From the NCBI GenBank assembly GCA_002310015.1, contig DBYQ01000042.1, positions 1 through 18,695 on the forward strand: 18,695 nt of DNA. The letters are read 5' to 3'. The position numbers were made by a program, and so were the translations under genes. The notes below the pieces were generated by a model, which worked only from the letters and a program-made list of their open reading frames with translations, was not told where the DNA came from and ran no database searches. Below are positions 7,046 to 14,091 of this stretch, piece by piece (positions within the stretch are counted from its first letter, which is position 1; each line of letters opens with the position of its first letter). Source of the DNA: Bacteroidales bacterium UBA1182. Lineage in GTDB: Bacteria > Bacteroidota > Bacteroidia > Bacteroidales > Bacteroidaceae.

Positions 7046-8284
7046 ATGGAGAAGTTTCTGGCCAGGCGTTTGTACGGCAGGGACGAGGGCGTCAAAGGTG
7101 GCTCGCGTCCGGCTATAATAATAGCTACTGCAGGCATTGCGGTAGGTCTGACCGTGATGATACTGACTCTTGCCGTAACACGCGGTTTCAAAAACCAGAT
7201 ACGTGAAAAGGTTATGGGATTCTCGCAACATATTACCGTGACAAATTACTATGTAGGGTTTGGCACGGTTGAGAATCCTGTACCCTGTACAGACTCTACC
7301 ATGTATGCCTTGCTCTCGCAGAGTCTTATTGAGAGGGTGCAACCGTATGTGAACAAGCCCTGCATCATCAGGACCGGCGAGGCGTTTCACGGCTTTATGC
7401 TTAAGGGTATAAATGCTGATTATGACCGCTCATTCCTTAACCGGTATATGAAAAAGGGTGGTTTCCCTCTGCCGCAGGATTCACTCGGGAACAACTGGAT
7501 AGTGCTTTCCCGCACCATTGCCGATATGCTGGGACTGGATGTGGGGTCCAGAGCTGATGTCTATTTCATGCAGGATCAGGTACGCATACGCCGTCTCACT
7601 GTAACCGGAATCTATGAGACAGGTTTCCTGGAGTATGACCGTATGTTCGGAATAACAGAACTGCAGATGCTCCAGCGTCTTAATGGATGGGAACCTTATG
7701 AGTACAGCGGTCTGGAGATAGGTCTTACTGATGTCCGTAAGGTAGATGATGGATACGGTCAGGTGCGTGATGTGATCAATGTGCTTGAGAAACAGACAGA
7801 TGAGGATTTTCTTGTCCAGACATTATACGATACACATTCCGGTCTTTTTGCATGGCTCGATGTTCTGGACCTGAATGTATGGATCATACTTGCGCTAATG
7901 TTGGGAATAGCCGGTTTTACTATGATATCAGGTCTTCTCATTATCATATTTGAACGTACGGCCACAATAGGTACTCTCAAGTCACTGGGTGCTTCAAACA
8001 AGACTGTAAGAGGTGTATTCATGCGTCTTGCATCATTCATCATCCTTAAAGGAATGGTAATAGGAAATCTGGTAGGTGTGATTATCTGCCTTGTGCAGCA
8101 GTGGTTTCATATCATACCGCTGGATCCGGCCAACTACTATCTGGACAGTGTGCCTATGCAGTTGGGGGCAGGATGGTTCATCATCCTTAATATAGTGATG
8201 TTCCTGCTTTCTATGCTGATGATGCTAATTCCATGTGCCGTCATCTCCCGCATCGTTCCCTCAAAATCAATCCGCTTCGAGTGA
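7046..8284 (+). CDS. FtsX/LolC-type ABC transporter permease
   Basis: This 412-aa inner-membrane protein has MacB/FtsX-family topology: TM1 at about 22-44, a periplasmic domain of roughly 230 residues, and three C-terminal TM segments (about 278-302, 328-352, 376-399). ERTATIGTLKSLGASNKTV (303-321) is the cytoplasmic coupling loop conserved in FtsX/LolCE permeases. The N-terminal FLARRLYGRDEG resembles LolC/LolE, so lipoprotein release from the inner membrane is the most likely role, but this cannot be separated from other MacB-like exporters. The ATPase partner is not in the window. The frame stays open well upstream on the antisense strand of the GH2 gene; the ATG at 7046 is chosen because the family N-terminus starts there. 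It diverges from the GH2 gene and ends in a hairpin shared with the convergent kinase gene. Confidence 0.9.
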   Translation: MEKFLARRLYGRDEGVKGGSRPAIIIATAGIAVGLTVMILTLAVTRGFKNQIREKVMGFSQHITVTNYYVGFGTVENPVPCTDSTMYALLSQSLIERVQPYVNKPCIIRTGEAFHGFMLKGINADYDRSFLNRYMKKGGFPLPQDSLGNNWIVLSRTIADMLGLDVGSRADVYFMQDQVRIRRLTVTGIYETGFLEYDRMFGITELQMLQRLNGWEPYEYSGLEIGLTDVRKVDDGYGQVRDVINVLEKQTDEDFLVQTLYDTHSGLFAWLDVLDLNVWIILALMLGIAGFTMISGLLIIIFERTATIGTLKSLGASNKTVRGVFMRLASFIILKGMVIGNLVGVIICLVQQWFHIIPLDPANYYLDSVPMQLGAGWFIILNIVMFLLSMLMMLIPCAVISRIVPSKSIRFE

Positions 8285-8313
8285 CCCAAAGGGGACTGTC
8301 CCTATTGGGTCAC
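8281..8313. terminator. Shared hairpin spanning both stop codons of convergent genes
   Basis: GTGACCCAA (8281-8289) pairs perfectly with TTGGGTCAC (8305-8313). An inner stem forms between GGGGA (8291-8295) and TCCCT (8299-8303), with one G-T pair and a CTG loop. The TGA stops of the permease (8282-8284) and of the convergent kinase (8310-8312, read on the minus strand) lie symmetrically in the two arms. Neither side has a T-run, so it may act as a transcript-end protecting structure or a repeat element, not only as an intrinsic terminator. Confidence 0.6.
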
Positions 8314-9140
8314 AGCAGTGATGCCATTCCGGCACGCAGTTCCGGCATGGGGCGTTTGGTGTCGCGCTCCACAATCAGGGTCTTGAGGCCGGCGTAGGGG
8401 CGTATCTCCTCCTCAATATCCTTGAGCGGGCGGTCCTTACCAAAGTATGACGGTGCAAAGTTCTTCCAGAACTCTATGGCAACGGGCTTGGTCATGTGGA
8501 ATGCCTCCTCAATGAATTCAGCCTCGCTCAGGACGCAGCACAAGTATACCATACCCAGGTCAAACATATTGTAACCGTAACAGAAATCACCCAGGTCAAT
8601 GAAATAACGGTCAGCGTCTGTGAATATGGCATTGCCGTACTGCAGGTCTCCGTGTATGGCGGTATCGGTGTCGGGGGCATCGGCAATGAAACGGCCTATG
8701 CGGTCTTTCTGTGCGGGGGTAAAGAAGGGGTTGTCCTCAAGCAGACGGTAATAACGGTCTTTTACGCACTCAAACTGGGTGGTATCCACATGTACCTTAT
8801 GCAACTTAAGGCACATCTCGGCAAACTGCTCGGCATACTGTCCTACAAGCTTGGGATTATCGCCAGTGGCCCGTGCGAATGATTTCTTTCCCAATATACG
8901 GCGGAACCTTATACCATATCGGCCGTCATCAGTAACTACATAGTCTCCTGGCTCTGGGGTGGGTATGCCCAACTCATAGACCTTACGGGCAAGCAGCATC
9001 TCATCCAACGGCTGCTGTATTTTGCCGGGAAAATAGAGTTTGAGCATGATGCTTGGATCAGTCTTATGGTTGTAGCTCTCTCCGTTAGCCCCGCCTCCGG
9101 ACAGCTCATAGTCGTTCAGTGAGATTATTATTGGGTTCAT
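8310..9140 (-). CDS. Aminoglycoside phosphotransferase-fold (APH/choline kinase-like) kinase of unknown substrate
   Basis: This 276-aa protein has protein-kinase-like small-molecule kinase motifs: an N-lobe lysine at about 34 (MLKLYFPG), the catalytic loop IHGDLQYGN (162-170) with catalytic Asp165 and metal-binding Asn170, and the DFG-equivalent FIDLGDF with metal-binding Asp182. It resembles the putative-kinase branch of the APH family, not characterised drug-resistance enzymes, so I make no resistance claim. Its ATG at 9140 overlaps the stop of the upstream HD hydrolase by 4 bp (ATGA), indicating translational coupling. It is the third gene of the alarmone synthetase-hydrolase operon, which makes a nucleotide, tRNA, sugar or protein substrate linked to stress signalling possible. 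The substrate is unknown. Confidence 0.85.
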   Translation of the reverse strand: MNPIIISLNDYELSGGGANGESYNHKTDPSIMLKLYFPGKIQQPLDEMLLARKVYELGIPTPEPGDYVVTDDGRYGIRFRRILGKKSFARATGDNPKLVGQYAEQFAEMCLKLHKVHVDTTQFECVKDRYYRLLEDNPFFTPAQKDRIGRFIADAPDTDTAIHGDLQYGNAIFTDADRYFIDLGDFCYGYNMFDLGMVYLCCVLSEAEFIEEAFHMTKPVAIEFWKNFAPSYFGKDRPLKDIEEEIRPYAGLKTLIVERDTKRPMPELRAGMASLL

Positions 9141-9721
9141 TTGTTACTGCCGAATACTCTGTTAATAAGCCATTCAAACTCCTGGAAGGCAAATGTGTCA
9201 TCCAGCTCACGCAGAGAGTCTGCCAGACCACGGTAATGCCACTCGTGTTCTTTAGGGTCATGCACACGGAATAAATTCCATATTTTGTCGCCCTGCATAT
9301 ACTGATCCCTTGCAATGGCGCGCATATTTGACAGCTTGTCGCCTATGGCAACGATTTTTGCATCTCTTGGTACCTTGGCCAGGCGGTCTATGGCAGCCTG
9401 CTTGCGGTCATGCCAGCTGTCCTCTTCAGTACGGTCTTCAAAGACCACGTCCGTCTCTGCGCTGACAAGTGATGCTACTCTGTCACCGAACTCGGAGCGT
9501 ATCTGTTCAATTGTTACGTCAGTATCCTCAACGGTGTCATGCAGTGCTGCGGCAGCCAGGATCTCCTGGTCAGAGGTAATTGTGGCAGCTATTGAAACAG
9601 CCTCCATGGGGTGTACTATATACGGGAATCCCTTACCGCGGCGTTCTGTGCCGGTGTGTGCTTTGACTGCGAACAATATGGCACGGTCAAGCAGTTCTGT
9701 ATCTAATGGTTTGTTTGGCAT
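9137..9721 (-). CDS. MESH1-like HD-domain small alarmone hydrolase
   Basis: This 194-aa stand-alone HD hydrolase resembles MESH1/SpoT hydrolase domains, which remove the 3'-pyrophosphate of (p)ppGpp using Mn2+. Metal and catalytic residues are visible: His22 in KAHTGTERRGKG, His37 in PYIVHP, His61-Asp62 with Glu65-Asp66 in LHDTVEDT, and Asp128 in GDKLSN followed by Asn132. The set matches the MESH1 pattern, so the enzyme looks intact. The last 50 residues are rich in Trp and charged residues (EHEWHYRGL) and complete the helical domain. Its ATG lies 1 nt after the TGA of the upstream synthetase, and its stop overlaps the start of the kinase gene. Alarmone turnover, or neutralisation of the neighbouring synthetase as in toxSAS-antitoxin pairs, is the natural inference. 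Other phosphohydrolase substrates, such as NADPH or ppApp, remain possible. Confidence 0.88.
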   Translation of the reverse strand: MPNKPLDTELLDRAILFAVKAHTGTERRGKGFPYIVHPMEAVSIAATITSDQEILAAAALHDTVEDTDVTIEQIRSEFGDRVASLVSAETDVVFEDRTEEDSWHDRKQAAIDRLAKVPRDAKIVAIGDKLSNMRAIARDQYMQGDKIWNLFRVHDPKEHEWHYRGLADSLRELDDTFAFQEFEWLINRVFGSNK

Positions 9722-9722
9722 A

Positions 9723-10793
9723 TCAGTTATCTGTATTCATGAAAGGAAGATCTTTTGCCTGCTCCATCAGCATCTCGGCCATCATCTCGTTACTGTCTGA
9801 CTCACCGTTAAGTGTATCAAACATGTGTTTTATTCCGGCCTTTCCGCCTCCGTTCTTGAGTATATATGCAATGCAAAGGTCTTGCGGTCCTATAGATGAT
9901 GATATTATGTCAAGGTCTGTAAGTCCTATCTGATAGCATGCCAGTTGGTAAGCGCCGTCGGAGTATTTCTTGATGACAGATGCTATATCACCTAACGATT
10001 TGAGTCCCATGCTTTTGAATACGGGCAGGTATGGCATCAGCGGGACCTCCTGTATCTCAGCCTGGTTCATGGCGGCAATACGCTTGTTAAGCTGGTTGAA
10101 CGGTTCCAGCTCAAGGTAACTGCGGAACGTATCCCCATCAATGGGAACCTCATCAAGATTACCTGAGCGGACAAGAGCCTGTACCCTGCGGCGGTAGTCA
10201 GTCAGTTCTATGCGTATCTTGCTGAACTCATCATCTACAAGTTCCAGCATACCAGCCAGACGGCTCATGTTCCTCATATAACGCTTGGGTATCTCCACTC
10301 CTGATTTGTAACCGGTGTCATGGTCCATGTTGGCCCAGGCATGCTGCAGTAATGTGCGCATCTGGATCTCAAAACGGTACGGGAAACCCGGTACAGAGCA
10401 GATATAGTGCAGTGAAAGATAACCGAAACTGTCTATCTCATGTATCTTGCGTTTGTCAACGGAGTTCTCCCAGTCTATTGTAAAGAGACGTTCTACGGCC
10501 GATGCTACTTTATCCACATCATCCAGGTAGAATGTAATCACTCTCAGACCCAATATATCAGTAATGTCTGAGAGACTGTTGTATTTGTGTCCCTTTAACT
10601 CCAGCTTGCCGGCCAATGAATCATATGCTTTTACGCGTGATTCTATGGCGGCGACAAGAAGTCCGGCATCAGCCAGAGTCTTTTTGAGCTTCTCCTTTGT
10701 GTCCTGTTCAACCTCCCTGAAACGTGGCAGATTATTCTGATATTCATCCAGGATTGCCTGACAGTGCGCGTCAAGATGTCTTGTCTTTGACAT
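9723..10793 (-). CDS. RelA/SpoT-domain small alarmone synthetase with C-terminal extension
   Basis: This 356-aa stand-alone RelA/SpoT nucleotidyl-pyrophosphotransferase lacks the HD, TGS and ACT regions of long Rel enzymes. The synthetase core spans about residues 40-205: RVKAYDSLAGKL (53-64), DILGLRVITF (79-88) with the metal-binding Asp79, the G-loop FGYLSLHY (123-130), and FEIQMRT (141-147) with catalytic Glu142, then HAWANMDHDTGYKS (151-164). All key residues are present, so activity is expected. Small alarmone synthetases are usually 200-260 aa. Here about 150 extra residues (207-356) follow, with helical segments and a GGGKAGIKHMFDTL stretch that I do not recognise. It is the promoter-proximal gene of the three-gene operon. 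Possible products are (p)ppGpp, pGpp or ppApp, or pyrophosphorylated tRNA as in some toxSAS; the sequence does not say which. Confidence 0.9.
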   Translation of the reverse strand: MSKTRHLDAHCQAILDEYQNNLPRFREVEQDTKEKLKKTLADAGLLVAAIESRVKAYDSLAGKLELKGHKYNSLSDITDILGLRVITFYLDDVDKVASAVERLFTIDWENSVDKRKIHEIDSFGYLSLHYICSVPGFPYRFEIQMRTLLQHAWANMDHDTGYKSGVEIPKRYMRNMSRLAGMLELVDDEFSKIRIELTDYRRRVQALVRSGNLDEVPIDGDTFRSYLELEPFNQLNKRIAAMNQAEIQEVPLMPYLPVFKSMGLKSLGDIASVIKKYSDGAYQLACYQIGLTDLDIISSSIGPQDLCIAYILKNGGGKAGIKHMFDTLNGESDSNEMMAEMLMEQAKDLPFMNTDN

Positions 10794-10822
10794 AGTTCAA
10801 TGTGTTGTTGAAAATACAGATG

Positions 10823-10853
10823 CAAAGATATTTTTTTCTTTGTCCTAGGCAAT
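10823..10853 (-). promoter_or_regulatory. Promoter of the alarmone synthetase-hydrolase-kinase operon
   Basis: On the minus strand, ATTG (10853-10850, three of four matches to the -33 TTTG) is followed after 19 bp by TATCTTTG (10830-10823), a full -7 match. Transcription would begin near 10816, leaving a leader of about 22 nt to the ATG at 10793. Confidence 0.68.
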
Positions 10854-10897
10854 GATTTATTGACTATATTTACGACTGGAAACAATTTATTTGACAG

Positions 10898-12196
10898 ATG
10901 GAAATCATAATAGGTGTTTTGTGTGCAGCATTGGGCTTACTGGCAGGTTTTATGCTGGGACGTAACCATAAGCGTGAGGCAGAGCTTGAGGCGCAGGTCA
11001 AGGTGCTGGAGTCACAGGTTCAGACTGCCGATAAGCAGATGCTTAAATCCAAGGAGGAGTGGCAGGCCCATACGCAGGAACTGCTCACGGCACAACAGGC
11101 TAAATTTGATGAGACAATAGCCAAGGTGACCGCTCAGATGCGCGACGCCACAGATGAGATGCTTAAGAAGCGCCAGGAAGAGTTTTCCGCATCAAGCAAC
11201 ACCAGTCTTGGGCAGATAGTCAATCCTCTAAAGGAGACTATTGACAAGATGAAGGAGGCTATGAAGGAGAATACCATAAAGCAGACAGAGATAGGCGGTG
11301 AGATCAAGACTCAGGCCCTTAATATGATGCGCCAAAGTGAGGCGGCCAAGAACAGTGCCGATGAGCTTACCCGCGTGTTCCGTCACGCAGGCAGGGTGCA
11401 GGGTAACTGGGGGGAAATCATTCTCGATGAGTTGCTTGAATCCCAGGGCCTGACCAAGGGGGTACACTATGAGATACAGTCTTCAATCCGTGATTCTGCC
11501 GGTGATGTGGTCCGTAATGTTGATGATCACGGTATGCGTCCCGATGTCATCCTGCATCTGGATCAAAAACGTGATGTCATCATTGACTCAAAAGTGTCTC
11601 TTACCGCTTTCATGGATTATGTGAACGCAGAGGATGAGACTGACCGTCAGAGATACCTCAAGGCTCATGTGGACAGTATCCGTAAGCATGTAAAGGAACT
11701 CTCCACAAAGGATTACTCATCATACGTAAAGCCTCCCAAGGTGCGTATGGATTATGTGATTATGTTTGTGCCCAATACAGGTGCTCTCTGGACCGCTATC
11801 ACCGCGCAGCCCGATTTATGGCGTAATGCTATGGACAGTAATGTCTATATAGCCGATGAGCAGACCCTGTTTGCCGCTCTGCGTATCATCAATCTTACAT
11901 GGACCCAGATAACTCAGGCCCAGAATCATGAGAAGGTGTTTGAACTGGCCAATGAACTTATGGACAGAGTGGGGCAGTTCATGGGCAGGTACAAGAATAT
12001 GGGCGATGCCCTGTCAAAGGCTCTCAAGGCCTATGAGGATGGCGAGAAGAAGCTTCAACCCGGAGGCCAAAGCATACTTCAGACTTGTGGTAAGCTGCAG
12101 AAACTGGGAGCTAAGCAGAGTTCCAAGAACCCCTTGCCTCAATTGGATGATGATTCAGAAACCGGGGAGGATCCGGAGAGACTGATTGAAGAATAA
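10898..12196 (+). CDS. rmuC: RmuC-family DNA recombination protein
   Basis: RmuC proteins limit recombination at inverted repeats and are thought to be nucleases related to the restriction-endonuclease fold. This 432-aa protein has the family layout: one N-terminal membrane anchor (about 3-21, IIIGVLCAALGLLAGFMLG), a long charged coiled coil (about 24-150, repeated E/Q/K heptads), then the RmuC domain (about 150-390). Family stretches include FRHAGRVQGNWGEIILDELL (166-185), MRPDVILHL and DVIIDSKVSLTAF, and the later MFVPNTGALWTA. The C-terminus is acidic and low-complexity. The ATG at 10898 immediately precedes the anchor. It is divergent from the alarmone operon, monocistronic, and its stop codon runs directly into a strong terminator. 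Confidence 0.95.
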   Translation: MEIIIGVLCAALGLLAGFMLGRNHKREAELEAQVKVLESQVQTADKQMLKSKEEWQAHTQELLTAQQAKFDETIAKVTAQMRDATDEMLKKRQEEFSASSNTSLGQIVNPLKETIDKMKEAMKENTIKQTEIGGEIKTQALNMMRQSEAAKNSADELTRVFRHAGRVQGNWGEIILDELLESQGLTKGVHYEIQSSIRDSAGDVVRNVDDHGMRPDVILHLDQKRDVIIDSKVSLTAFMDYVNAEDETDRQRYLKAHVDSIRKHVKELSTKDYSSYVKPPKVRMDYVIMFVPNTGALWTAITAQPDLWRNAMDSNVYIADEQTLFAALRIINLTWTQITQAQNHEKVFELANELMDRVGQFMGRYKNMGDALSKALKAYEDGEKKLQPGGQSILQTCGKLQKLGAKQSSKNPLPQLDDDSETGEDPERLIEE

Positions 12197-12236
12197 AAAA
12201 GACCTGGGTCACATAAGCATCGGCCCAGGTCTTTTT
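12196..12236. terminator. Strong bidirectional intrinsic terminator between rmuC and the STAS gene
   Basis: AAAAAGACCTGGG (12196-12208) pairs perfectly with CCCAGGTCTTTTT (12224-12236) around a 15-nt loop. A-rich and T-rich ends give a U-tract on either strand. The first base of the stem is the last base of the rmuC stop codon. It serves both rmuC (+) and the convergent four-gene operon (-). Confidence 0.9.
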
Positions 12237-12253
12237 GTGAAATACTGATGTTA

Positions 12254-12559
12254 TCAGTCCTGAATCTCGAACAGGTTCAGGAAACCGGTCATCATGAAGA
12301 CTGAGCGGATCTCATTGTTGATAGCCTTGACAATTACCTTGCCGCCTTTTGATGCAGCAGCCTTGCGCAGTGACAGGAACAGTCTCAGACCGGAGCTTGA
12401 GATGTACTGCAACTGAGTGCAGTCCAGGATGACGGTTCCTGCAGCAAATTGTGTCAGATTATCAAAATCACCGCTTATCTCCTGTGAGGCGGGTGTGTCC
12501 AAACGACCTATTAACTGTGCGGTCGTTACAGAATCCTGTGTGTTGATTTTTACTTCCAT
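12254..12559 (-). CDS. STAS-domain anti-sigma factor antagonist (SpoIIAA/RsbV-like)
   Basis: This 101-aa single STAS domain belongs to the SpoIIAA/RsbV family. These proteins bind an RsbW/SpoIIAB-type kinase when unphosphorylated and are inactivated by serine phosphorylation. LQYISSSGLRLFLSLRKAA (50-68) carries the phospho-acceptor loop, and one of Ser54-56 is the expected site. ILDCTQL (44-50) is the preceding beta strand. It lies 23 bp downstream of the antiporter gene with no separate promoter visible, making it the last gene of the operon. The phosphatase/kinase two genes upstream is its obvious partner. What the pair finally controls is not visible, because no sigma or anti-sigma factor gene is present. 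Confidence 0.92.
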   Translation of the reverse strand: MEVKINTQDSVTTAQLIGRLDTPASQEISGDFDNLTQFAAGTVILDCTQLQYISSSGLRLFLSLRKAAASKGGKVIVKAINNEIRSVFMMTGFLNLFEIQD

Positions 12560-12582
12560 AATTCTAATATTTATTATTGTTC

Positions 12583-14091
12583 TTAATCTTCCGTATCTCC
12601 CATAATGATGACCAGCCTGTCACCAACCATAAGCTTAAGGCTGCCATGAGGAACGATATATTTTTCAGCCCGTCTTACCATAATTACACGTATGCCGTGA
12701 GGCAGATGCAGGTCACGCAGTGTCTCTCCGCGTTCAAGATCCTCCTCCGTTACAATATGGTCACGCAGCATTCCCATCTCCTCCGGTATTTCCATGCCGA
12801 AAGTCTCCACTTCAGGGTCATCGTCTATGCTCATGTTGAGCAGACGGGCCATAGGTGAAATAGTCATTCCCTGAACCAGAAGTGAGAGCAAGGTGATGGA
12901 GAACACTATGTTGAATATCTCGTTTGAGCCATCCACACCCTCAACTACGGTATAGAGTGCGAACAGGATGGGGCCCGCTCCTTTGAGTCCTACCCATGAA
13001 GCCAGAATTTTGGCTCTGAATGTGAATCCTTTGAACGGTGCCAAACTGAGCAGGGTACCGATTGGGCGTGCTATAAGCATAAGGAACAGTCCTATTAAGA
13101 TTGCCGGCCAAATGATATGTGGTATCTGTGAAGGCTTGGCCAGCAGACCCAGCAACAGGAACATGATAAGCTGTGAGAGCCATGTTATTCCGTCAAAGAA
13201 CAGGAGCACGTCTTTCTTGAACGGCAGGTTTGGAGTGTTACCTATCACAATAGCCGATACGTACAGAGACAAAAGTCCGTTACCGCCTATGGATGATGCA
13301 AAACCGTTAGCGAACAGTGCGATACTCAGAATCATTATAGAGTAGAGTGGGCTTGTCTGTAGCTTTATTTTGGGCAGTAGCCAACGGGCAGCGTGTCCCA
13401 GAGCAAGTCCAACTCCAAAGCCTAGTATAATCTGTTTTATCAGAATCCAGACTCCTGTAAGAATTATATTAAATATGCCTGATGCCCCTGACACGCCGTG
13501 AAGTGCTTCCATAATCTGCACCAGGAGTATGGTAAGCACATATGCCATCGGGTCATTACTACCAGACTCAAGCTCAAGCATCGGTCCCAGGTTTTCACGG
13601 AGTGTGAGACGGTGACCTCGCAGTATTGAGAATACGGATGCTGAATCTGTTGATGAGAGCACTGTGGCCAGAAGGAAACAGCCCATGATGGTTGTACCTG
13701 CACCTCCAATCTTGTCACCGAGTGCAAAATAGATGAACAAACCTGTGGCTACTATTGTCAGGAACACACCCAGTGTTGACATGGATATTCCCTTCCTGAT
13801 GATAGGGCGTGTCTCCTCAAGTGATGTCTCCAAACCACCGGTGAGCAGGATGATGGTCATGGCTAAATGACCTAGGAATTCTGCCGCTCCCAAATTATTA
13901 ACATTGATGCCTAAACCATCCTCGCCGGCCAACATTCCTATTATGAGGAACAGAAGCATTGTGGGAACGCCGAACTTGGTACCTATTTTTGCCATGATTA
14001 TGGCAATGAACATCAGAATGGAGACAAGCAGGATAAGATTTCCTGATGCCAGATCGATGTTGAATATAGAAAGAGGTATGGCAGTCATCAT
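12583..14091 (-). CDS. CPA1-type cation (K+ or Na+)/proton antiporter with RCK_C-like domain
   Basis: This 502-aa inner-membrane antiporter is related to NhaP2/CvrA potassium-proton exchangers. About 12-13 hydrophobic segments fill residues 15-410. The conserved transport-site motif ESGSNDP (175-181, with Asn179-Asp180) and STDSASV (147-153) are present. A soluble tail (about 420-502) contains a TrkA-C/RCK_C-like domain ending in LMVGDRLVIIMGD, which usually gates transport in response to a ligand. Its ATG ATG start at 14091 overlaps the stop of the upstream phosphatase by 4 bp, so the two are translationally coupled. Embedding an antiporter between a partner-switch phosphatase and its STAS protein suggests that ion or pH homeostasis is the output or a co-regulated effector of the signal. 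Ion selectivity cannot be read from sequence. Confidence 0.93.
   Translation of the reverse strand: MMTAIPLSIFNIDLASGNLILLVSILMFIAIIMAKIGTKFGVPTMLLFLIIGMLAGEDGLGINVNNLGAAEFLGHLAMTIILLTGGLETSLEETRPIIRKGISMSTLGVFLTIVATGLFIYFALGDKIGGAGTTIMGCFLLATVLSSTDSASVFSILRGHRLTLRENLGPMLELESGSNDPMAYVLTILLVQIMEALHGVSGASGIFNIILTGVWILIKQIILGFGVGLALGHAARWLLPKIKLQTSPLYSIMILSIALFANGFASSIGGNGLLSLYVSAIVIGNTPNLPFKKDVLLFFDGITWLSQLIMFLLLGLLAKPSQIPHIIWPAILIGLFLMLIARPIGTLLSLAPFKGFTFRAKILASWVGLKGAGPILFALYTVVEGVDGSNEIFNIVFSITLLSLLVQGMTISPMARLLNMSIDDDPEVETFGMEIPEEMGMLRDHIVTEEDLERGETLRDLHLPHGIRVIMVRRAEKYIVPHGSLKLMVGDRLVIIMGDTED

Noticed and set aside
7003..7191. Extended N-terminus of the GH2 enzyme (to 896 aa)
   Set aside because: The extra residues precede a complete signal peptide and overlap the permease coding region antisense. 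Only the in-frame ATG at 7029 remains a possible alternative.
8310..9140. Aminoglycoside resistance gene
   Set aside because: Only the general APH-fold kinase motifs are present, and the chromosomal operon context with alarmone enzymes argues against a drug-resistance role.
10839..10872. Promoter for rmuC (TTTG at 10839-10842, TATATTTA at 10865-10872)
   Set aside because: The -7 box lacks the final G and the spacer is 22 bp, not 19-20. A second near-match at 10886-10893 is only 4 nt from the ATG. Too weak to call.
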